NCBI RefSeq assembly: GCF_024206495.1 | Contig: NZ_JAMBPQ010000008.1 | Span: 62,001 to 126,000 of the forward strand | Origin: Paraburkholderia sp. CNPSo 3272 | GTDB lineage: Bacteria > Pseudomonadota > Gammaproteobacteria > Burkholderiales > Burkholderiaceae | Length of the DNA stretch: 64,000 bases | Direction of reading: 5' to 3' | In this document: piece by piece, positions 54,776 to 62,865 of the stretch | Layout: each line of letters opens with the position of its first letter | Position numbering within the stretch: position 1 is the first letter of the stretch | Program-made: the position numbers and the translations under genes | The notes under the pieces: model-generated | What the model was told of the DNA's origin: nothing | Databases searched by the model: none | The model's input: the letters and a program-made list of their open reading frames with translations, nothing else

Positions 54776-55453
54776 ATGAGCAATCCATCTGTACCGACCG
54801 GCTATCCGAAAGCGGTCCTCTTCGATCTCCTGACTGCGCTGCTCGACTCGTGGACGCTCTGGAACCGTTGCGCAGGCTCGGAACAGGCGGGGCGCGCGTG
54901 GCGCGCCGAGTATTTGCGTCTAACCTACGGGTGCGGGCGCTATCTCGCCTACGAACAGCTGGTAAAGGAGGCCGCGGCGCACGTGGGCTTGCCCGAATCC
55001 GCCGCACTCGCGCTCGAGGCAGACTGGCTACAGCTGACCCCGTGGAGCGGTGCTGTCGAGGCGTTGCAACAGCTTCAACCGCATTGCAAGATCGCCATCG
55101 TAACCAACTGCTCGATACGACTTGGCCGTCAGGCGGCAGGACTCATTCCCGTCAAATGGGATGCAGTGATCACCGCCGAAGAAGCGGGAGCCTACAAACC
55201 CGACCCGACGCCCTATCGCCTGGCGCTCGACGTGCTCGGCCTGGCACCTTCGGAAGCCTGCTTCGTCGCCGGATCGAGCTACGACATGTTCGGCACCGCC
55301 TCGGTCGGCTTGCGGACTTATTGGCACAACAGGGTTGCCTTGCCCTTGGTGGAAGGTGCGCCGCCTCCTGAAATCGAGGCGCCGACACTGGAAGCACTTG
55401 TGCCCTGGTGCAGCCGGTTTGACGTTTCGGCGCACAACAACTCGCACGCCTGA
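54776..55453 (+). CDS. HAD-superfamily hydrolase (haloacid dehalogenase-like)
   Basis: 225-aa HAD hydrolase. Motif I is KAVLFDLLTALLDSW, with the nucleophilic aspartate but leucine in the usual second-aspartate place, as in some dehalogenase-like members. Motif II is IAIVTNCS and motifs III/IV YKPDPTPYRLALDVLGL and CFVAGSSYDMFG. GGAGG precedes the ATG at 54776. It lies four bases before the PLP enzyme gene, so they are probably co-transcribed. Confidence 0.8.
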   Translation: MSNPSVPTGYPKAVLFDLLTALLDSWTLWNRCAGSEQAGRAWRAEYLRLTYGCGRYLAYEQLVKEAAAHVGLPESAALALEADWLQLTPWSGAVEALQQLQPHCKIAIVTNCSIRLGRQAAGLIPVKWDAVITAEEAGAYKPDPTPYRLALDVLGLAPSEACFVAGSSYDMFGTASVGLRTYWHNRVALPLVEGAPPPEIEAPTLEALVPWCSRFDVSAHNNSHA

Positions 55454-55457
55454 AATC

Positions 55458-56594
55458 ATGAAACTCGATGAACTCGATACCCCTGCGGCCCTCGTCGATA
55501 TCCCGCGGATGAACAGGAATATTGCGCGCATGCAGTCGCGCATGAACGCGCTCGGCGTGAGGTTTCGCCCGCACGTGAAAACGACCAAATGTCTGGACGT
55601 CGTGCGGGCGCAACTGGCGGCCGGCGCGAACGGCATCACGGTATCGACGCTGAAAGAAGCCGAAGCGTTCTTTGCGGCTGGCGTGACCGATATTCTCTAT
55701 GCGGTCAGTATCGCGCCATCGAAACTGCCAAGAGCGATGGCGCTCAGACAACGGGGCTGCGATCTCAAGCTGGTGGTGGATAACACGCGCGCAGCGGTAG
55801 AGGTCGCGAAGTTTTGCGCCGGACAGCCGCACGCCTTCGAAGTGTGGATCGAGGTCGATACAGATGGGCATCGCTCCGGGATCGCACCGGAGCAGGATGC
55901 GTTGCTGGAAGTCGGGCGCATCCTGCACGACAGCGGCGTCAAGCTCGGCGGGGTGATGACGCACGCGGGATCCAGCTACGAGCTTCACACGCCTGACGCC
56001 CTGGCTGCACTCGCCGAGCAGGAACGCTCGGGCTGTGTTCGCGCAGCGCAACGGCTGCGCGACGCGGGCCTGCCTTGCGACGCGGTGAGCGTCGGTTCGA
56101 CACCCACCGCGTTGTCCGCCGGGAAACTCGATGGCGTCACCGAGGTGCGCGCGGGTGTTTACGTCTTCTTCGATCTCGTGATGCGCAACATCGGCGTATG
56201 CTCGACCGATGACATCGCTTTGAGCGTGCTCACGACGGTCATCGGCCATCAGCCGGAAAGAGACTGGGTGATTGTGGACGCAGGCTGGATGGCGATGAGC
56301 CGCGACCGCGGGACTTCGCGGCAGATGGAAGACTTCGGATATGGGCTGCCCTGCGGCCTCGATGGCACGCCGTTGACCGGCTGCGTTTTGAGCGGCGCAA
56401 ACCAGGAGCACGGCATTCTGTCGCCCGCTCATGAGGCTCAGCAAACAACGAGTCTGGCGACACGCTTTCCGATCGGAATGAAGCTGCGTATCCTGCCCAA
56501 TCATGCCTGCGCGACGGGTACGCAGTTCCCGGAGTATCACGCGCTATCGGCAGATGGCGAGACAACCGTATGGAGCCGCTTTCATGGCTGGTAA
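55458..56594 (+). CDS. PLP-dependent D-threonine aldolase / D-serine dehydratase-like enzyme
   Basis: 378-aa fold-type III PLP enzyme (alanine racemase N-terminal plus DSD1-like C-terminal domain). The PLP lysine is in RFRPHVKTTKCLDVVRAQLA (about residues 35-45); the phosphate-binding GSTPTALSAGK is near residue 215. The C-terminal metal site is visible as LRILPNHACATGTQFPEYH. Such enzymes cleave D-3-hydroxy amino acids or dehydrate D-serine. The following RidA gene overlaps by 11 bases, consistent with release of a reactive enamine or imine by this enzyme. Confidence 0.85.
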   Translation: MKLDELDTPAALVDIPRMNRNIARMQSRMNALGVRFRPHVKTTKCLDVVRAQLAAGANGITVSTLKEAEAFFAAGVTDILYAVSIAPSKLPRAMALRQRGCDLKLVVDNTRAAVEVAKFCAGQPHAFEVWIEVDTDGHRSGIAPEQDALLEVGRILHDSGVKLGGVMTHAGSSYELHTPDALAALAEQERSGCVRAAQRLRDAGLPCDAVSVGSTPTALSAGKLDGVTEVRAGVYVFFDLVMRNIGVCSTDDIALSVLTTVIGHQPERDWVIVDAGWMAMSRDRGTSRQMEDFGYGLPCGLDGTPLTGCVLSGANQEHGILSPAHEAQQTTSLATRFPIGMKLRILPNHACATGTQFPEYHALSADGETTVWSRFHGW

Positions 56595-56988
56595 TGAATC
56601 TGGCACGCGACTGCCGCGCACGGAAAACCCTGTGAACCTGCGTCCCCCGGGGGGGCACTACAGTCACGTTGCGATCGCCAACGGACTGGTATTCGTGTCC
56701 GGTCAGTTGCCGATCGACCTGCAGGGTCGAAAGCTGACGGACGCGTCGTTCGAAGTCCAGGCAAAGCAGGTACTGGCGAATCTCGCGGTTGCGCTGGAAG
56801 GCGCAGGCAGCAGCATCGCGCAACTGGTACAGGTTCGCGTCTATCTCGACGATATCGAGCATTGGCCGAGCTTCAATCAGATCTACGCGGATTGGGCGGG
56901 CGAGGCGCGGCCGGCACGCACAATCGTGCCGACGGGGCCGCTTCACTTCGGCTTCAAGATCGAGATCGAAGCGACGGCAGTGCTATAG
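56584..56988 (+). CDS. RidA/YjgF-family enamine/imine deaminase
   Basis: 134-aa RidA-like protein, a trimeric deaminase that hydrolyses reactive enamines from PLP enzymes. Family pattern: PPGGHYSHVAIANGLVFVSG, QAKQVLANLAVALEGAGSSI, VQVRVYLDDIEHWPSFNQIY and GEARPARTIVPTGPLHFGFK. The usual catalytic arginine (R in A-R-T) is present. Starts inside the end of the PLP enzyme gene (11-base overlap). Length is normal for the family. Confidence 0.87.
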   Translation: MAGNESGTRLPRTENPVNLRPPGGHYSHVAIANGLVFVSGQLPIDLQGRKLTDASFEVQAKQVLANLAVALEGAGSSIAQLVQVRVYLDDIEHWPSFNQIYADWAGEARPARTIVPTGPLHFGFKIEIEATAVL

Positions 56989-57012
56989 GTCGCTTGTATT
57001 CCTGGCACCAGG

Positions 57013-57225
57013 TCAGTAGCGCTTTTTCGGCGGCAAGGACCGCTTGACCATCTTGCGCACGCGTGCCACAGCAGCAGCCTTTTTGCGCTTGCGTTCCGTG
57101 GCAGGTTTTTCATAGGCTGTACGGGCACGAAGCTCCTGAATCAACCCGGTACGCTCGATCGCGCGACGAAAACGGCGTAATGCAACGTCCACGGGCTCGT
57201 CGGGTTTCAGAATTACGGTAGTCAT
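57013..57225 (-). CDS. rpsU: 30S ribosomal protein S21
   Basis: 70-aa S21: [40 protein letters not shown] and the basic C-terminal tail ending PPKKRY. It helps 30S subunits pair with messenger 5' regions. An AGGAAAA site precedes the ATG. It lies about 110 bp after infA on the same strand. Burkholderia-group genomes usually carry more than one S21 gene; this is away from any ribosomal operon and may be the accessory copy. Confidence 0.92.
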   Translation of the reverse strand: MTTVILKPDEPVDVALRRFRRAIERTGLIQELRARTAYEKPATERKRKKAAAVARVRKMVKRSLPPKKRY

Positions 57226-57337
57226 TTTTTTTCCTGGTTGAGATCCGGCAGCAATGGCGAATGGGTGATAAAGATAGGCACGCAGCGTCGTGGTACAGAC
57301 AAGGATCTATGCCAGCCGGCGCTCGCGTGTCGCGCCA

Positions 57338-57604
57338 TCAACGACGGCGAAATGCGGGTCTTGGCGCTGTGGCACTGCTGCGCTCATCCTTATGGCGAAA
57401 ATTGATTCGTCCTTTCGTCAGGTCGTACACCGAAAGTTCCAGCGTTACGCGATCGCCAGCAAGGATGCGAATGTGGTTTTTGCGAATACGACCGGACGCG
57501 TACGCACCCACCACCACGCCGTTGTCGAGCGTGACGCGGTAGCGGCTGTCTGGCAGCACTTCATCAACGATACCGTCGAGTTCCAGCAGTTCTTCTTTGG
57601 CCAT
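57338..57604 (-). CDS. infA: Translation initiation factor IF-1
   Basis: 88-aa OB-fold protein: [40 protein letters not shown] and [20 protein letters not shown]. It exceeds the usual 72 residues by a 15-residue basic tail ([13 protein letters not shown] region). AGGAACC precedes the ATG. Its position with rpsU and near a cold-shock gene, outside a ribosomal protein cluster, suggests a second, perhaps cold- or stress-related, IF-1. Confidence 0.92.
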   Translation of the reverse strand: MAKEELLELDGIVDEVLPDSRYRVTLDNGVVVGAYASGRIRKNHIRILAGDRVTLELSVYDLTKGRINFRHKDERSSATAPRPAFRRR

Positions 57605-58119
57605 TCAAGGTTCCTGATCGATTAGCGGCACGTGGGCTCGCACGCCGCCGTGAGGAAGAAGTCGCGAGCGTTGATCGACGCGTGCTCGCGCGGTAGTGGG
57701 AAGCATGAAGATTGGTGGGTAGCCCTTGCGTTCAGGAAGTCATGGACACCGTCTTGTCTGACGGCGAATCAGGTACGCAAGGGAATCTGCCAGACGCGGC
57801 GGCTCGCAATGCCGATGCGAGTCGGGGCGTGCAGTCCAGCGCGCACGGTATCGCCGGCTTCACTGGACTATCAATCAAAGGAAAGTTCGCGACTAATCAA
57901 CTCGCGTCTTTTGATGCTGTACGAAGCGAACTAGTCCTGTATTGTAACCGAAGGTTGCCATTTGCCCGTCACTTTCGGCGGGGCCAGAAGGTGCGGACGT
58001 TGTCAGCCGTGAGTGCCGGCGATGCGCAGTTCGGGATCCTGCGTGATGTTCGGGCACGGGTCATTGCACCTACCCAGGCGCCGTAGATGCGTTGGGTGTT
58101 GCGAAACGTGGCGTCGTCT
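57605..58119. other. Region without a supported gene
   Basis: 515 bp upstream of infA. One 124-codon frame on the plus strand (57712-58086) has no ribosome binding site and no recognisable domain, and competes with minus-strand frames of similar quality. Part of this DNA must be the infA promoter and leader. Confidence 0.5.
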
Positions 58120-58344
58120 TTAACCGCGCATGTCGATCCAGTTGCGCGCCCACACGGTCGAGTGCTGGAGCGCCTGTTCTTCACTCTTGAAGTACTCGAG
58201 CGAATAGAACCAGTAGCGGCCCTCGTCGCGCGCGCTATCGATGCGTTCGAGCAGCAGGTTCGATGAAAAGCTTCCGTCGGGCAAACGATGCGCCGAGGAT
58301 TCGACGGCATAGCCGTTGTATTGTTGAACTTGTTTGTGTTGCAT
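58120..58344 (-). CDS. Conserved hypothetical small protein
   Basis: 74-aa protein starting MQHKQVQQYNGYAVESSAHR and ending WARNWIDMRG, with LPDGSFSSNLLLERID and YWFYSLEYFKSEEQAL in the middle. It looks like a small mixed alpha/beta soluble protein with regular codon use. I recognise the pattern as a recurring betaproteobacterial small protein often near cold-shock genes but know no function. The ATG at 58344 follows an AT-rich stretch; longer frames to 58485 are less likely. Confidence 0.6.
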   Translation of the reverse strand: MQHKQVQQYNGYAVESSAHRLPDGSFSSNLLLERIDSARDEGRYWFYSLEYFKSEEQALQHSTVWARNWIDMRG

Positions 58345-58622
58345 TTTAATTTTAATGATATTTGAGTGCGCAGCTGCCGTGCGAAAAGTGCACGGGTGCG
58401 CCGATTCAAAGCCATTCGAGCCGATCAATGACGCACTCGAAGAGCCAAAAATGGCGTTGAAGCCTGAGGGGAGAATGAGGTGCAACGAGGCGTATGGCGC
58501 CTGGCAAGCTGCTCAACACAGATGCCAATCAGGAGTGATCGCGCCAACTGAGGGAGACTACGCTCCGCGAGGGTGTCGCTGCAGCCCGGCATCCATCACG
58601 GGATAACCGGGCCCTTCAACAA

Positions 58623-58826
58623 TTACAGCGGCTTGATGTTAGCCGCTTGCAGCCCCTTCGGGCCTTGCTTCGTTTCGAAGCTCACCTTCTGATTTTCAGC
58701 CAGCGTCTTGAAGCCTTCGCTCCTGATTTCGGAGAAGTGAGCGAACAGGTCGTCGCCGCCCTTGTCCGGGGTGATGAAGCCGAAGCCCTTGCTGTCGTTG
58801 AACCACTTAACGGTGCCGGTTTCCAT
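58623..58826 (-). CDS. cspA: Cold-shock protein (CspA family)
   Basis: 67-aa cold-shock domain. Both RNA-binding motifs are intact: KGFGFITPD (RNP1) and [10 protein letters not shown] (RNP2), after [11 protein letters not shown]. It acts as an RNA chaperone. AAGGATTCTTC precedes the ATG, and about 480 bp without genes lie upstream, enough for the long 5' leader that controls such genes after a temperature drop. Confidence 0.95.
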   Translation of the reverse strand: METGTVKWFNDSKGFGFITPDKGGDDLFAHFSEIRSEGFKTLAENQKVSFETKQGPKGLQAANIKPL

Positions 58827-59311
58827 GAAGAATCCTTGAGGAAAAGAATGTAAAAATTGCCCTATCGCAGAGCGCGTGAAGCTTCAAGGAGGGAAAGGAC
58901 AACGAATACCGCCGAGGAGCGAGCAATTGATGAACAGCAATCGAACTTCTTGAACTTCGTGCAGGAGCCTACCTGCCGGGTGGATCGTCGTCAATACTTA
59001 AATTTGTAACTGTTTCACTACGCGCCCGTTCTGCAGGCGAAGCGATGCGGCGGTGCCAGGCTGCGTCCCTTGCCAGCCATGGCGCACAGGCCGGACAGAG
59101 GTTGCGGGTCAGCACTGCATGAAATGGCTCCGGCGCGTTCGCTGGATCGAATCCGCGGCTCTCTGGCAAGACCCGGCCATGGACATTCAGGTTTGGCGAT
59201 AGCCGTCGTTAACCAGCGGCAGGCGCGATCGACACAAGCCGTTTCCCCTCGATTCCCCTTTCTGTCCGCCACGTCATTTCGTCCGATTTAGCGCATCACG
59301 CAGAAAGCTTA
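58827..59311. other. Intergenic region upstream of cspA
   Basis: 485 bp between divergent cspA and the GNAT gene. Short frames only. It probably includes the cspA promoter and a long leader on the minus strand; I did not identify a specific promoter box. Confidence 0.45.
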
Positions 59312-59842
59312 ATGAAAGCAATCATTAAAGCTCGCCATCGCCCAGAGGCGAGCCCTGTTCTAATTCGCCCGACCGCGGAAGAAGACTGGCAAACCTTGAA
59401 GACGGTCTTCCTTGCCGCGCTGCTCGACAGTCCAAGGGCGTACGGCCTGAGTTACGCCACCGCCGCCGCATATAGCGAGCAGCAATGGCGCGAATGTGCT
59501 TCAGGTCAGACGCAGCCGCAATATCTGCTAGCCATAGTCCAAGGGCAGGCAGTCGGTCTTATCGGCGACGCGATAAGCCGCTCGCGCGAATACAACCTGA
59601 TTGCTATGTGGGTTGACTCGACGTGCCGACGCTTGGGAATTGCGGGTCGCCTGGTCAGCGCAATCCAGGCGCGCGCGATCGCACGCGGACAGCAAAGAGT
59701 CGTGTTGAGAGTCTCGCCAGACAACACCGGCGCGGTAGGTCTCTATCGCCGACATGGCTTCCAGTTCTTGCCCGAACGAGAAGCGCTAGCCAATCAGCCC
59801 GGCATCAGCGTGCAGAAAATGGAATGGAAGAGCGGTGGCTGA
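59312..59842 (+). CDS. GNAT-family N-acetyltransferase
   Basis: 176-aa acetyltransferase. The acetyl-CoA site is CRRLGIAGRLVSAIQARAIA (R-x-x-G-x-A/G motif), followed by VVLRVSPDNTGAVGLYRRHG and FQFLPER, the standard motif A/B layout. Upstream strands include LIRPTAEEDWQTLKTVFL. The acceptor substrate is unknown. It stands alone on the plus strand, converging on argC. Confidence 0.85.
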   Translation: MKAIIKARHRPEASPVLIRPTAEEDWQTLKTVFLAALLDSPRAYGLSYATAAAYSEQQWRECASGQTQPQYLLAIVQGQAVGLIGDAISRSREYNLIAMWVDSTCRRLGIAGRLVSAIQARAIARGQQRVVLRVSPDNTGAVGLYRRHGFQFLPEREALANQPGISVQKMEWKSGG

Positions 59843-59889
59843 CTGCCAGAGCGACTTCCATCGCGAACGGCCGGTATCCGGGGTTGCCA

Positions 59890-60819
59890 CTATTGCCGCG
59901 TGAGCATGAGGTTCAGGTTCTGAACCGCAGCGCCGGATGCGCCTTTGCCGAGATTATCGAAAACCGCGGACAGCAGGACGTGCCCGTGCTCCGGGTCATG
60001 AAATACGCTTAAGTGCATGTCGTTCGTACCGTTCAGCACTTGCGGATCCAGGTGTTTTAACGCGCTCGATTCGTGCAGCGGCAAGACTCGGACGTGCGTT
60101 GCCTCGGCATAGTGGCGTGCGAGGCACGCGTGCACCGTGGTGCCATCCACGCCGGGCGCCAGCAGCCGCAACGCGAGCGGCACCGTCAGCACGACGCCCT
60201 GGCGGAACGCTCCGTACGCAGGGACGAAAATCGGACGCTGCGCAAGCGAGGCGTGCTGCTGGATCTCCGGTGTGTGCTTGTGCGCGAGCTCAAGGCCATA
60301 GACCTGGTATGAAGGCGCATTGGCGGCTCCCGGCCCCTCATGTTCCTCCACGCCGGCACGCCCGCGTCCGGAGTAGCCGGATACCGCATGAATGCTGATA
60401 GGGTAATTGCCTGGTATGAGCCCGGCCTGCACCAACGGACGCAGCAGGCCAACTGCACCGGTCGGATAGCAACCGGGATTGGTGACCCGGGATGCGTTCG
60501 CAATTTGCTCAACCTGCCCCGGCGTCATTTCCGGAAAACCGTAAGTCCAGTCCGGCTGTATGCGGTGAGCGGAGCTCGCGTCGATAACCCGGACGGCAGG
60601 ATTGGCAATGGCGGCCACTGCCTCGCGCGCGGCGGCATCCGGCAAACACAGAATGGCGATGTCGCAGGCGTTGATGGCTTCTGCGCGACGCCGCGGATCT
60701 TTGCGCTCCGCAGCGGCAAGTGTGAACAGTCTGATGTCGGTCCGGTTGCGCAGCCGGTCGTGGATCTGCAGCCCGGTGGTGCCTTGGTCGCCGTCGATGA
60801 AGACTATGGGAGAGCTCAT
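59890..60819 (-). CDS. argC: N-acetyl-gamma-glutamyl-phosphate reductase (short type)
   Basis: 309-aa reductase of arginine synthesis, converting N-acetylglutamyl phosphate to the semialdehyde with NADPH. The catalytic cysteine is C117 in [20 protein letters not shown], and [19 protein letters not shown] is the active-site region. It begins [19 protein letters not shown], the shorter type-2 form (about 310 rather than 340+ residues). It lies away from other arg genes and diverges from a LysR regulator. Confidence 0.9.
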   Translation of the reverse strand: MSSPIVFIDGDQGTTGLQIHDRLRNRTDIRLFTLAAAERKDPRRRAEAINACDIAILCLPDAAAREAVAAIANPAVRVIDASSAHRIQPDWTYGFPEMTPGQVEQIANASRVTNPGCYPTGAVGLLRPLVQAGLIPGNYPISIHAVSGYSGRGRAGVEEHEGPGAANAPSYQVYGLELAHKHTPEIQQHASLAQRPIFVPAYGAFRQGVVLTVPLALRLLAPGVDGTTVHACLARHYAEATHVRVLPLHESSALKHLDPQVLNGTNDMHLSVFHDPEHGHVLLSAVFDNLGKGASGAAVQNLNLMLTRQ

Positions 60820-60920
60820 ACGTGGATGACTCCGCTGACTGTGGGTTGTAACAGGTGAAAACGAGCCCCTATGTTGCGCGGTTGGCTAGAATAGAGAAAG
60901 TTGAATTTCATAACGAAAAC

Positions 60921-60937
60921 ATTCAGTTTTTCTGAAT
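60921..60937. promoter_or_regulatory. LysR-type operator candidate between argC and lysR
   Basis: ATTCAG and CTGAAT flank TTTTT, giving a perfect repeat with an internal T-N11-A LysR box (TCAGTTTTTCTGA). It lies 13 bp before the regulator's start codon, a likely autoregulatory site, and about 100 bp before argC. Confidence 0.5.
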
Positions 60938-60949
60938 CTGGACGCCGTC

Positions 60950-61834
60950 ATGCGAGAGATCAGCCTGGACCGCCTGCGCACTCTGGTCGCCGTTGCCGAC
61001 CGTGGTTCGTTTGCCGATGCGGCGCGTGCATTGCACCTGGCGCCGCCAACGGTCAGCCTGCACATCGCCGAACTCGAAGACCGCATTGGGGCGCCCCTCC
61101 TGTCACGCAAGCGCGGACAGGTGGCGCCCACGTCTATCGGCGAGGTGCTGGTGGAGCGCGCGCGCCGACTGCTGGCCGACGCGGAGCAGGCGTTGGACGA
61201 TATTCAACGCCAGGTAGAGGGACTCGAAGGGCGCGCGCGTCTCGGCGCGTCCACGGGCGTGATCGCGCACCTGCTGCCGCAAGCGCTCGAGGTTCTGCGC
61301 AAGCACCATCCCGCCATCGACATCCAGATCGCAGTGCTGACTTCGCAAGAAACCCTGTCCCGGCTGCTGGATGGAAAGCTGGATGTCGGGCTGGTCGCGC
61401 TGCCTCAGCCCCCGGTGGCCGGGCTCGTGTTAAAGCCCTGGCGCCGCGACCCCGTGATGGCCTTTTTGCCGGCGCATTGGCAGTGTCCCGCCCGCATTAC
61501 CCCTGAATGGCTCGCCGCCCAATCTCTCATTCTCAATGATGCGACCACGCGGCTGTCGCGTCTGACCGCGGAGTGGTTCGCAACCGGTGGGCAGCATCCT
61601 GTGCCGCGCATTCAACTCAACTACAACGACGCGATCAAGAGTCTGGTCGCGGCAGGTTACGGCGCAACGCTGTTGCCCCACGAGGCCACTACGCCATTAC
61701 CCGATAAACGCATCGTCATGCGTGCGCTGCGCCCGGCGTTGTCGCGACGGCTCGGTATCGCATATCGTGCGGGCTACGTTGAGCGTTCCACGCAACACGT
61801 ACTGGATGTGTTGTGGGATTTGCGATTGGCGTAG
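60950..61834 (+). CDS. LysR-family transcriptional regulator
   Basis: 294-aa LysR regulator with helix-turn-helix RTLVAVADRGSFADAARALH then LAPPTVSLHIAELEDRIGAP (residues 10-48) and an effector domain (ARLGASTGVIAHLLPQALEV, DVGLVALPQPPV). It diverges from argC over 130 bp containing a LysR-type inverted repeat. Regulation of argC is possible, perhaps in response to arginine or a precursor, but is an inference. Confidence 0.88.
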   Translation: MREISLDRLRTLVAVADRGSFADAARALHLAPPTVSLHIAELEDRIGAPLLSRKRGQVAPTSIGEVLVERARRLLADAEQALDDIQRQVEGLEGRARLGASTGVIAHLLPQALEVLRKHHPAIDIQIAVLTSQETLSRLLDGKLDVGLVALPQPPVAGLVLKPWRRDPVMAFLPAHWQCPARITPEWLAAQSLILNDATTRLSRLTAEWFATGGQHPVPRIQLNYNDAIKSLVAAGYGATLLPHEATTPLPDKRIVMRALRPALSRRLGIAYRAGYVERSTQHVLDVLWDLRLA

Positions 61835-61901
61835 GCGTGCCAATCGCCGCTCCTTGGCACTCCGGCGCATTCAACCGCCCATGGGAACACTGCCTGCGCG
61901 G

Positions 61902-62105
61902 CTACTGATCGTGTGCGAGCGCTTCAAGACGAGCGTTGCCCGCGTCTTTCGCCGCGCGCTCGGTGGAGAAGGGTTCTTCGGCCACGAGCGAGCGCCGCAC
62001 TTCGCGCGCATCGAAGTCGACGAGCGAGATAACCCACACCCATCCGCCGATCTGTTCGGCCGTCTGCACGAAGGCGCGCACGTTGCCTTTGTCCTTGGTG
62101 TTCAT
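61902..62105 (-). CDS. Conserved hypothetical small protein
   Basis: 67-aa protein reading MNTKDKGNVRAFVQTAEQIG, GWVWVISLVDFDAREVRRSL and ending ARLEALAHDQ. GAGGAGGTCAA directly before the ATG supports translation from 62105; longer frames upstream lack this. No known domain. The composition suggests a small soluble protein with a central strand pair. Confidence 0.62.
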   Translation of the reverse strand: MNTKDKGNVRAFVQTAEQIGGWVWVISLVDFDAREVRRSLVAEEPFSTERAAKDAGNARLEALAHDQ

Positions 62106-62444
62106 TTGACCTCCTCGAAGAAAACATCGCCAGCGTCGCCCGCGCAGCGCAGCGAGCGTGCTGTGGTTACGCGGTCGGCAGTGAATTGTGCAAGCACTAC
62201 ATAGCTGACTCTCACGGGTCCTCGTTACAAGGCGACGTTCGAGAGGGCCGCGTGGGGTACGGCCCTGCTGCCCTCCCCCGCAACACTTCATTTTAGGCAA
62301 TGGGAACAGACATACCACCGGCCACGTGCACGCGATCCCGCGCTGCGCGCCGGCCCGAAATGATCGCCACGACAAACTTTCGGGGCGAAGTCCGCCGCCT
62401 CGGCACTAGAATTCAGACATGATTGCATTCCGAAGGAGGCTGCC
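62106..62444. other. Intergenic region
   Basis: 339 bp between the divergent small genes. A 7-bp perfect hairpin (AGGGCCG / CGGCCCT, 62244-62266) occurs in the middle. No other feature recognised. Confidence 0.4.
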
Positions 62445-62600
62445 ATGACTCAGCCGATGATCAGTTTTTGGGTTGGCCTCGTGGTTCTCGTTGTCGTCGC
62501 CATGGCCCTGTCCCGTCGCTACAGGCGCGAGCACCCGCAAGAGAGCCTGAACCAGTGGCTCGACACGCACCATATGAGCTGGATGCATCGCAAGCACTAG
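62445..62600 (+). CDS. Small single-helix membrane protein
   Basis: A 51-codon gene. It encodes MTQPMISFWVGLVVLVVVAM, one transmembrane helix (about residues 7-22), followed by a basic stretch SRRYRREH and a tail rich in H and W (THHMSWMHRKH). AAGGAGG lies six bases before the ATG, which strongly supports translation. By the positive-inside rule the C-terminus is cytoplasmic. Function unknown. Confidence 0.65.
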   Translation: MTQPMISFWVGLVVLVVVAMALSRRYRREHPQESLNQWLDTHHMSWMHRKH

Positions 62601-62685
62601 CCGGCGGCTCGGTCTGACACCGAAGAGCACCCCCATTTCCTGCACTAGAATGGGTTATCGCCCGGATTCTCGTTAGAGGAATACC

Positions 62686-62850
62686 ATGCCGACTTACCAG
62701 TACAGATGCGAGAAGTGCGGTGAGATGTTCGAGCATGCCGAGCATCTTGCTGAACATGAATCCGCTCATCCGCCTTGCCCTAAGTGTGGCAGCGAGAAGG
62801 TTGAGCACATCCCCACACCGTTCGTGGCGAAGACATCCAGGAAGTCCTGA
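62686..62850 (+). CDS. FmdB-family zinc ribbon protein
   Basis: 54-aa zinc ribbon of the FmdB (CxxC_CxxC_SSSS) type: MPTYQYRCEKCGEMFEHAEH with the first cysteine pair (C8, C11) and PPCPKCGSEKVEHI with the second (C31, C34). AGAGGAATACC precedes the ATG. These small proteins are thought to be regulatory or accessory to metal or sulfur metabolism, with no clear function. It is directly upstream of the converging RND pump gene. Confidence 0.8.
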   Translation: MPTYQYRCEKCGEMFEHAEHLAEHESAHPPCPKCGSEKVEHIPTPFVAKTSRKS

Positions 62851-62865
62851 AGTCTCTTCGGTTGC

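Noticed and set aside
57712..58086. A 124-aa protein upstream of infA
   Set aside because: No ribosome binding site or domain, and it lies in DNA where both strands have frames of similar quality.
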